From Herbinix sp. (lineage in GTDB: Bacteria; Bacillota; Clostridia; Lachnospirales; Lachnospiraceae): DNA of 41,602 bases. The stretch covers positions 1 to 41,602 of the forward strand of contig JAQZBD010000023.1 of assembly GCA_029239235.1 (NCBI GenBank), written 5' to 3'. The translations under genes were made by a program, and so were the position numbers. Below the pieces are notes generated by a model. That model did not search any database and was not told the origin of the DNA. It saw nothing but the letters and a program-made list of their open reading frames with translations. Positions 35,400 through 41,602 of this stretch are shown piece after piece. Each line of letters opens with the position of its first letter. Position 1 is the first letter of the stretch.

Positions 35400-36218
35400 A
35401 TGAAGAAGAAAATAGTACTAGGATTATTATTAGGGAGTTTTACGATATACGCCTGGGGATGTGGAACCGGTGTAAAGGATAGGGGATCTGAGACATCTGT
35501 AAATCAGAATGTTTTGACGGAGGATTCAGAAGGTCAAACAGAAGAAGCTCTCGCTGGTGATAAAGCAGCATCAACTGAAACAGATATAGCTCCAACGGAA
35601 ACTCCAGCTGGAACTCCGACGGACACAGCAGGCGAGGCTGAAGGTAAGCAGGAGGATACGTCCTTCGGCAAGAAGGTATCCGCAGCCACTGAGATTGATA
35701 TGGTAAGTCTGCCGGAGGGAATCAAGGGAATGAAGGCGGAAAGCAAGCCATATCCTGAACTGGCACAGCTGATTTCAGATTACTACGAGATACCGGAGGA
35801 ATTCGCTGACACTACAAGATATTATTATAATTATGTAGATCTGAATAATGATGGTGAGAATGAGATCTTTGTGGTGGTTATGGGGCCGTACACTAGTGGA
35901 TCAGGCGGCAGCAGTGCACTTTGGGTTACTGAAAATGCAGGAAAGTTACATGTGAATCAGGACTTTACAATCGTAAATACTCCAGTTATTATTTCTGATA
36001 CCGTGACCAATGGAGCAAAGGAAATTGTAGTACCTTATTATGGCGGCGGAGCAGAAAGTCAATATTCTTTATTGAAATGTGTTGATGACTATTATACAAG
36101 AGTGCCGGATGGAAAAATGATCAAATCTCTGGATGGAATTACGGGAACAGCCATCATTGCCAATGATATTCCCAAAGAGATAGAAGCAGGAATCATGGGC
36201 TTAAACCTAGCCCAATAG
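35400..36218 (+). CDS. Lipoprotein with a D-x-N-x-D-G calcium-loop-like motif
   Basis: The 272-residue product begins with a signal peptide ending in YAWGCGTG, an atypical but possible lipobox. A Thr/Pro/Ala-rich linker of about 60 residues follows. The C-terminal domain (about 110-272) has YYNYVDLNNDGENEIFVVVMG, a DxNxDGxxE loop like those of EF-hand or FG-GAP repeats, then GGSSALWV and YYGGGAESQYSLL. Function is unknown. ATG 35400 follows AAGGAGG. It may be co-transcribed with the three-gene signalling operon just upstream. Confidence 0.75.
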   Translation: MKKKIVLGLLLGSFTIYAWGCGTGVKDRGSETSVNQNVLTEDSEGQTEEALAGDKAASTETDIAPTETPAGTPTDTAGEAEGKQEDTSFGKKVSAATEIDMVSLPEGIKGMKAESKPYPELAQLISDYYEIPEEFADTTRYYYNYVDLNNDGENEIFVVVMGPYTSGSGGSSALWVTENAGKLHVNQDFTIVNTPVIISDTVTNGAKEIVVPYYGGGAESQYSLLKCVDDYYTRVPDGKMIKSLDGITGTAIIANDIPKEIEAGIMGLNLAQ

Positions 36219-36257
36219 GGAAGAGAAAGTAACTTTTAATACAGTTCAGAGCAATAA

Positions 36258-36306
36258 TTTTTATAGCCATCTCAGAAGTTAAATAATGAGATGGCTATAA
36301 GTTTAT
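36258..36306. terminator. Intrinsic terminator
   Basis: TTATAGCCATCTC (36261-36273) pairs perfectly with GAGATGGCTATAA (36288-36300), 13 bp, with T-rich flanks on both sides. Confidence 0.8.
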
Positions 36307-36622
36307 CATTCCCACAATTCTGCTGGGGATAATGGTTTGCAATTACATCAAACAAGACTCAACTAACTAATCAGTCAAAGATCGCATCCTCTACATTGTT
36401 AAAATTATTACAAAAAACTATGGACTTATTTAGGGTTTTATGCGAGAATATGTAGGGTATCAAGATGCATTTATATCCAGAAGTATGCCCTGGCACAATA
36501 CATACGGATATGAATTCACTTGTAAGGAGCGACAACAGGATGTGGCTTCCCTAAGTATTAGCTTGTATTTTCCTACATAAAGGAAATGCGATACTATGTA
36601 TATTGAAAGGAGTTTCAAAATC
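36307..36622 (+). other. Leader region of the NifU-like/GGGtGRT operon
   Basis: About 315 bases. TTGTTA (36396-36401), 17 bases and TATGGA (36419-36424) could be a weak promoter. AAGGAG at 36524-36529 precedes a four-codon ORF at 36540-36554 (Met-Trp-Leu-Pro-stop), whose meaning is unclear. No riboswitch was recognised. Confidence 0.4.
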
Positions 36623-37315
36623 ATGACTTATTCACATGAAGTTCAATTGATGTGTCCGGTAACACAGGGTGTTCATCATGGCGCAGCACCAATCCCACAA
36701 GAAGCAAAATGGGTAAAGGCTAAGGAAGTAAAGGATATTTCCGGTTTAACTCACGGTGTGGGCTGGTGTGCACCTCAGCAGGGTACTTGCAAATTAACTC
36801 TTAACGTAAAGGATGGTATCATTCAGGAGGCATTAGTAGAGACAGTTGGATGTTCAGGTATGACTCATTCCGCAGCTATGGCATCTGAAATTCTTCCAGG
36901 CTTAACAATTTTAGAGGCTTTAAATACTGACTTAGTCTGTGATGCTATCAACACAGCGATGAGAGAGCTTTTCTTGCAAATCTCTTATGGTAGAACTCAA
37001 AGTGCTTTCTCCGAGGATGGACTTCCTATCGGTGCTGGTCTTGAGGATTTAGGAAAAGGTCTTAGAAGTATGGTTGGTACTATGTATGGTACTCTTGCAA
37101 AAGGACCTCGTTATCTTGAAATGACTGATGGCTATGTAACCGGCCTTGCTCTTGATGATAACAGCGAAATTATCGGTTATCAGTTTGTTAACTTTGGTAA
37201 GATGATGGACTTCATCAAAAAAGGTGACGATGCAAACACAGCATTCGAGAAATCCAAAGGCCAATACGGTCGTGTAGCTGATGCTGTTAAGATCATCGAC
37301 CCAAGACACGAATAG
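36623..37315 (+). CDS. NifU/IscU-like iron-sulfur scaffold family protein
   Basis: The 230-residue product has an IscU-like core: WCAPQQGTC, then LNVKDGIIQEALVETVGCSG and SAAMASEILPG, matching the second-Cys and ASxSM-type blocks of NifU/IscU scaffolds. Candidate ligands are C49, C56, C77 and C106. The remaining 120 residues, including GRTQSAFSEDGLPIGAGLED and two short beta-strand repeats, are unlike IscU. ATG 36623 lies 10 bases after AGGAG; an in-frame ATG at 36596 lacks a site. The GGGtGRT gene follows after 18 bases. Codon use suggests strong expression. The exact role is unknown. Confidence 0.8.
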   Translation: MTYSHEVQLMCPVTQGVHHGAAPIPQEAKWVKAKEVKDISGLTHGVGWCAPQQGTCKLTLNVKDGIIQEALVETVGCSGMTHSAAMASEILPGLTILEALNTDLVCDAINTAMRELFLQISYGRTQSAFSEDGLPIGAGLEDLGKGLRSMVGTMYGTLAKGPRYLEMTDGYVTGLALDDNSEIIGYQFVNFGKMMDFIKKGDDANTAFEKSKGQYGRVADAVKIIDPRHE

Positions 37316-37333
37316 TGAAGGAGGATACATACA

Positions 37334-38344
37334 ATGGCTTTATTTGAATCATATGATAGAAGAATAAATCAAATCAATGCTGCTTTAAACAGCTATGGTA
37401 TTGCTTCCATCGAAGAAGCTGAGAAAATCACAAAAGATGCTGGACTTGACATATACAATATGGTTAAGGGTATTCAGCCAATCTGTTTTGAGAATGCCTG
37501 TTGGGCTTACATCGTTGGTGCAGCAATTGCAATCAAAAAAGATGCTAAAAAAGCAGCGGATGCAGCTGCAGCAATCGGTGAAGGCTTACAGTCCTTCTGT
37601 ATCCCAGGTTCCGTTGCTGACCAGAGAAAAGTTGGTTTAGGACATGGTAACCTTGGTAAGATGTTATTGGAAGAGACTACAGAGTGCTTCTGTTTCTTAG
37701 CTGGTCACGAGTCCTTCGCAGCAGCTGAAGGTGCTATCGGTATCGCTCAGTCCGCTAACAAGGTTAGACAAAAGCCTTTAAGAGTTATCTTAAATGGTCT
37801 TGGTAAGGATGCAGCTCAGATCATCTCCCGTATCAACGGCTTTACTCATGTAGAGACTGATATGGATTACTATACAGGTGAGGTTAAGGAAGTATCCCGT
37901 AAATCTTACTCCACAGGCGTTAGAGCAGCAGTAAATTGCTATGGCGCAAATGACGTAACTGAAGGTGTTGCAATCATGCACAAGGAAGGTGTAGACGTTT
38001 CCATTACCGGTAACTCCACTAACCCTACCAGATTCCAGCATCCAGTTGCAGGTACCTACAAGAAGGAATGTATCGATCTTGGAAAGAAATACTTCTCCGT
38101 TGCTTCCGGTGGCGGTACAGGTAGAACTCTTCATCCAGATAACATGGCAGCAGGTCCTGCTTCCTACGGTATGACTGATACTATGGGAAGAATGCACTCT
38201 GACGCTCAGTTTGCAGGTTCTTCTTCTGTACCAGCACACGTAGAAATGATGGGCTTAATTGGTGCAGGTAACAACCCTATGGTTGGCATGACTGTTGCTG
38301 TAGCTGTTTCAATCCAGGAAGCTGCTGAGGCTGGTAAGTTCTAA
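37334..38344 (+). CDS. GGGtGRT protein (uncharacterised family)
   Basis: The 336-residue product contains the name-giving motif in VASGGGTGRTLHPDNMAAGP. Other marks are QPICFENACWAYIVGAAIAI near residue 50, LEETTECFCFLAGHESFAAA, and an Ala/Gly-rich C-terminus (HVEMMGLIGAGNNPMVGMTV). It looks soluble; several conserved-looking Cys (C52, C57 and the CFC pair) could bind metal or a cluster. The family has no known function. GGAGG lies 8 bases before ATG 37334. It is co-transcribed with the NifU-like gene and closed by a strong terminator. Both genes use an optimised-looking codon set. Confidence 0.85.
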   Translation: MALFESYDRRINQINAALNSYGIASIEEAEKITKDAGLDIYNMVKGIQPICFENACWAYIVGAAIAIKKDAKKAADAAAAIGEGLQSFCIPGSVADQRKVGLGHGNLGKMLLEETTECFCFLAGHESFAAAEGAIGIAQSANKVRQKPLRVILNGLGKDAAQIISRINGFTHVETDMDYYTGEVKEVSRKSYSTGVRAAVNCYGANDVTEGVAIMHKEGVDVSITGNSTNPTRFQHPVAGTYKKECIDLGKKYFSVASGGGTGRTLHPDNMAAGPASYGMTDTMGRMHSDAQFAGSSSVPAHVEMMGLIGAGNNPMVGMTVAVAVSIQEAAEAGKF

Positions 38345-38360
38345 GAAAATGCTTTATCTT

Positions 38361-38406
38361 GGGGGATTTCTCAAGCCGTAGTACGGTTTGGGAAGTCCTC
38401 TTTTTT
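38361..38406 (+). terminator. Intrinsic terminator of the NifU-like/GGGtGRT operon
   Basis: A stem of about 17 bp with three G-U pairs (38362-38378 with 38384-38400), loop TAGTA, followed by six T. Confidence 0.88.
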
Positions 38407-38600
38407 GTTAATAAAGTTATAGGAACGTTTTTGAACAGTTTCGTAATGATAAAAGAATTGTGTTCCTGAGTGATGTATGGGAATAAGAAGGCATCTTTAT
38501 TTTTTGGCTGACGAAATAGCTTCTGGAAATTCGACAAAATTCATAGTATAATAAATCGGTAACCAATGATTAATGAAAAATTACAAAATGAGGATAAAGG

Positions 38601-39428
38601 ATGAGAAAGCGGCTTGTGATGATAAGCGCAGTCACTTTGGCAGGTGTATTGGTGTTGCTACTATCCATATTCTGGGGCAAAGCGTTTGCACCGGATACCA
38701 GAATGACTGCGAAACAGGGTAAAATGGATGTGGCTTTATGGGATATAGGTCGTGATCCTGTCATCCGTTTGGACGGCGAATGGGAATTTTATTGGAACAA
38801 GCTGCTTACTACAGAGGATTTTCAAGCCGAAAAGACCGTACAATCCGCCAGCTATAGGAAGGTGCCTTCTCTGTGGAGCGAAAAGCAGGCGGAGGGGACA
38901 AAATTTCCCGCTTTTGGCTGTGCAACCTACCGGTTAGTGCTGGAACAGGTTCCGTTTCGGGGCAAGCTGGTGCTGAAAAAGGTTAATATACGGTTTTCCA
39001 GCCGTATCTATGTCAACGGGCGGGAGTTGATTACCGATGGTATTCCTGCACAGCAGACAGTAAATTACCGTTCCGGTAATACACCGCAATTGGGTTTTTT
39101 TGAAAATAACAGTGATAAAATTGAAATTATTGTTCAGGTAGCCAATTATGAATATCTCAATTCCGGTATTCCTGCTTCTTTGGAGCTTGGGCGGGAGGAT
39201 ACCATGCTGGAGCAGCATCAGCGCAAGCAATTAGCAGCTCTTTTGATTTTTGCGGCGCTGTGTATGATTGCCCTTTTTCATTTGATTTTCTTTATCATTA
39301 CACGTGATATGGTACTTAGAAATCCAGTGTTCCTGCTTTTTTCCCTGTTCTGTTTTTTATTTGCATGGGGAAACGGTCTGTCTGGATTTTCTATAAATTC
39401 AGAGGCGGTTTGCTGCCGCTGCGCATAG
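38601..39428 (+). pseudogene. 7TM-DISM sensor kinase, N-terminal part (frame broken)
   Basis: This frame codes an N-terminal membrane helix, then an extracellular jelly-roll sensor of the 7TM-DISM type (RLDGEWEFYWNKLL, ATYRLVLE, RIYVNGREL), then the first two helices of the 7TM unit (about 207-230 and 237-256). It stops at 39426-39428. The rest of the protein continues in another frame from about 39385. Relative to the family layout as I recall it, about 35 residues including the third helix are missing at the junction. AGGA lies 6 bases before ATG 38601. It could be a true mutation or an assembly error. Confidence 0.75.
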
Positions 39429-40414
39429 CCCGTCTGGTTTCACTGCTCTATGGCATCTATCTCGCAATGATTATGGTATTGCCTATCCATGTGTACTACA
39501 AAATCCATGCAGCGGTGATGGTATGCAACACGGTTGTTTTGCTGGCACTCCTGAGCCGGGCAGTTCGTTACTATCTCCGGAATGCAGAGGGGCTTTTACT
39601 GTTTGCCGCACTGCTGTCAATTAATCTATATTCTTTGGACGCAATTCTGTTTTCACTGGGAATCAAGGAAAACTCCGGTTTCGTGCAGGTGTTTATCTTG
39701 CTTTTCACCGTGGTAATGATTGCTTATTTGGGCTTGGAATACCGCGGTACCGTGGAGCGCTTGCGTTGTTCCATGAAGCAGGCGCAGGATGCGGAAATGG
39801 CCTTCCTGCGGGCGCAGATTAAGCCACATTTTCTCTATAACACACTCAGCGTGATTGCTGTGCAGACAACGCAGGAGCCGCAAAAGGCTAGAAACTTGCT
39901 CTATGATCTTACCGATTACCTAAGGGGCAGCTTTCATTTTGAAACGCATGAGGGCATGGTTCCCTTGTCGGAAGAATTACATACGGTAAAGGCCTATCTT
40001 TCTATTGAGCAGGCTAGGTTCGGTGATTTGCTGCAGGTGGAATATGATATTGGGGAGGGCGTGGATACCATGGTACCACTTTTGAGCCTTCAGCCGATTG
40101 TGGAAAATTCTGTCCGGCACGGGATCTTCAAGCGGGCAGAGGGCGGTTGGCTTTTACTTCAAATACGCAGGGAAAATGATTATGTTGTGATCCGGGTGGA
40201 AGATAACGGCGTTGGTATACCGAAAGAACAGCTTTCGGGAATCCGCAGGGGAGACAATCCAGGCGCTGGGGTAGGACTAAAAAACATTCGTGGCAGACTG
40301 GGGAGTTACCTAGGTGCTCGTTTGGATATAGAAAGCACAGAGGGTATCGGCACAGTGGTGACCCTTCTGATTCCATACAGGGAGGTATTACATGAAAGTG
40401 ATTTTAGTGGATGA
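39365..40414 (+). pseudogene. 7TM-DISM sensor kinase, C-terminal kinase part (frame broken)
   Basis: The frame carries four membrane helices (to about residue 128), a coiled linker (GTVERLRCSMKQAQDAE), a LytS-type histidine box (QIKPHFLYNTLSVIAVQT) and an ATP-binding domain (QPIVENSVRHGI, DNGVGIP, GVGLKNIRGRL). The first ATG (39365) has no ribosome site, so this part would be made only after frameshifting or reinitiation. Homologous sequence resumes near 39385 (FYKFRGGLLPLRIARL). It overlaps the response regulator by 23 bases. GC content is visibly higher than in most of the window. Confidence 0.75.
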
Positions 40415-41276
40415 TGAACTTCCTCTGCTGAACGAAATAGAAAGGCTGCTTACCGTCTATCCGGATTTGGAGATTGTGGGTAGCTACACAGATCCGCTGG
40501 AAGCGCTAAAGGAAGTAGAAGTAAAACAGCCTGAGCTAGCCTTTTTGGATATAGAAATGCGAACAATTAACGGATTGGAGCTTGCTGAGCGGCTTCTGGA
40601 ACGGAATGCGAAGTTGGATATCCTGTTTGTAACAGCCTACAACCAATATGCAGTGGAAGCCTTTGAGATCAATGCGATTGATTATATTTTAAAGCCGATT
40701 CGCCCGGAGAGACTTCAAAAGGCAGTGGAACGGATTCGCAGTAAAAGGGGGATTCCACAGGAGCCGGAGATTCTTCGAATTCAGTTTTTCGGGAAATTTG
40801 GCATCTATCAGGGAAGGGAAGCTATTAAATGGCGCAGGAGCAAACCAAGGGAGCTGCTAGCCTATTTTCTTGCAAATGTAGGTATATGGCTGGACAAGTA
40901 TAAAATCTGCGATGATCTTTGGCCGGAGAGTAACCCTGATCAGGCGTTGCGTAATTTGCAGACGGCTGTATGGGCTATTCGCAAGTGTCTGAGAGAAAAT
41001 GGAATTACCGTTGCCGCCATTGTTTACGCAAACGATAGCTATTTTCTCGAGTTGAAGGAGTCGCAGTGGGATGTGCGGCGCTATGACGAGGTATTTTGGC
41101 AGTTTACGAAAACCGGCAGCCCTGTTGCAGGGCATGAGGCAGCCGCGCTGTATACGGAGGATTATCTGGCATATGAGGATTGGAATTGGGCAAGGGAAAA
41201 AAGAGCAGACTACGCAAGAAAGCAGCAGATATTAATGGAGAGACTATCCCCCAATGTGAGAAGCTTTGATGAATAA
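40392..41276 (+). CDS. Response regulator with SARP/BTAD-type output domain
   Basis: The 294-residue protein begins with a receiver domain (VDDE pocket, phosphoacceptor D53 in LAFLDIEMRTINGLE, K in YILKPIRPER). From about 132 it has a SARP-type winged helix (IQFFGKFGIYQGREAIKWRR, KPRELLAYFLANVG, DDLWPESNPDQALRNLQTAV), and a helical tail like a short BTAD. Such regulators often pair with 7TM-DISM kinases, and this gene overlaps the kinase by 23 bases. It appears intact even though the kinase frame is broken. The ribosome site GGGAGG lies about 7 bases upstream. Confidence 0.9.
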   Translation: MKVILVDDELPLLNEIERLLTVYPDLEIVGSYTDPLEALKEVEVKQPELAFLDIEMRTINGLELAERLLERNAKLDILFVTAYNQYAVEAFEINAIDYILKPIRPERLQKAVERIRSKRGIPQEPEILRIQFFGKFGIYQGREAIKWRRSKPRELLAYFLANVGIWLDKYKICDDLWPESNPDQALRNLQTAVWAIRKCLRENGITVAAIVYANDSYFLELKESQWDVRRYDEVFWQFTKTGSPVAGHEAAALYTEDYLAYEDWNWAREKRADYARKQQILMERLSPNVRSFDE

Positions 41277-41288
41277 AACGATAAAAAA

Positions 41289-41336
41289 TACCGGATTGCA
41301 GTTGGCTGAAAGGCTGATTACAATCCGGATTTTTTG
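41289..41336 (+). terminator. Intrinsic terminator after the response regulator
   Basis: CCGGATTG (41291-41298) pairs with CAATCCGG (41321-41328), followed by ATTTTTTG. Confidence 0.85.
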
Positions 41337-41388
41337 TATGCCTAAAGACAGTACGAATTGAAGATTATGAATTGCGGAGGTTTCCTCC

Positions 41389-41602
41389 ATGTTACACCGG
41401 TATGTCAAACTAACCATCGATTCTGCCACCGCGCAGGGTTGGACGCTGAACGATGCCGGACAGTACCTCTATTACAAAGACGGAATTATGGTTACTGGCA
41501 AGTGGCTCCAAATTGAGGGTAAATGGTATTACTTCAATTCGGACGGTTCCCTGGCAAAAAGCACCAGGATTGACGGTTATGCTGTAGATGAAAACGGGGT
41601 AA
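41389..41602 (+). CDS. Cell-wall/choline-binding-repeat protein (partial, runs off the window)
   Basis: The frame is open from ATG 41389 to the window end (71 residues). It contains repeats of the CW-binding type: AQGWTLNDAGQYLYYKDG, then TGKWLQIEGKWYYFNSDGSL and TRIDGYAVDENG. Such repeats bind choline or other wall polymers on surface proteins. Unusually, no signal peptide precedes them, so this may be a fragment or an odd family member. GGAGG (41376-41380) lies 8 bases before the ATG but can pair with CCTCC at 41384-41388. Confidence 0.75.
   Translation, partial: MLHRYVKLTIDSATAQGWTLNDAGQYLYYKDGIMVTGKWLQIEGKWYYFNSDGSLAKSTRIDGYAVDENGV

Noticed and set aside
36540-36554. Four-codon ORF Met-Trp-Leu-Pro with an AAGGAG site upstream, as a leader peptide
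   Set aside because: It is too short to judge, no attenuator hairpin was found, and such ORFs arise easily by chance.

Overview
The window looks like chromosomal DNA of a low-GC, Gram-positive anaerobe of the Clostridia, most likely a Lachnospiraceae member near Lachnoclostridium or Anaerocolumna. This rests on pyruvate formate-lyase with its activase, a glmS ribozyme, a cysteine T-box ahead of cysE-cysS-mrnC, a Firmicutes-type LexA box on dinB, strong AGGAGG ribosome sites, many TTG starts, and the NifU-like/GGGtGRT gene pair. No phage, insertion sequence or CRISPR array was seen. The organism name is inference; no search was run.

Layout. 1-1883: end of gltB and gltD (glutamate synthase). 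2151-5552: pflB and pflA behind a control region holding a CRP/FNR-like palindrome. 5762-10028: small membrane protein, PdxA-family dehydrogenase, methyl-accepting chemotaxis protein and histidine phosphatase. 10123-10373: tRNA-Val and tRNA-Met from one consensus promoter. 10466-14176: ispF, then a T-box leader and cysE-cysS-mrnC. 14326-18666: DUF4349 lipoprotein behind an ECF-type promoter, DUF3788 protein, SOS-controlled dinB, a secreted protein and a YbaK/ProX deacylase. 18661-23387: MATE exporter (minus), nucleoside salvage cluster deoD-deoC-cdd, and a minus-strand lipoprotein behind a second ECF-type promoter. 23660-28478: glyA, a YcxB-like protein, a 59-residue membrane protein and topB. 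28638-31199: glmS with ribozyme leader. 31690-36218: left-handed beta-helix protein, an OmpR-type two-component operon with a membrane protein, and a lipoprotein. 36623-38344: NifU-like protein and GGGtGRT protein. 38601-41602: a GC-richer block with a broken 7TM-type sensor kinase, a REC-SARP response regulator and the start of a cell-wall-binding-repeat protein.

How it works together. Most of the window is housekeeping: nitrogen assimilation, anaerobic pyruvate cleavage, isoprenoid, cysteine, one-carbon, amino-sugar and nucleoside metabolism. Regulation is largely visible in the DNA: T-box, ribozyme, LexA box, CRP/FNR-like site, two matching ECF-type promoters and numerous intrinsic terminators. 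The points most worth a second look are the paired ECF promoters on two lipoprotein genes, the uncharacterised NifU-like/GGGtGRT operon, a terminator-like hairpin between the glmS ribozyme and glmS, a 46-nt intergenic repeat present twice, and the disrupted sensor kinase in the compositionally distinct right end. No clearly new defence or mobile system was found.
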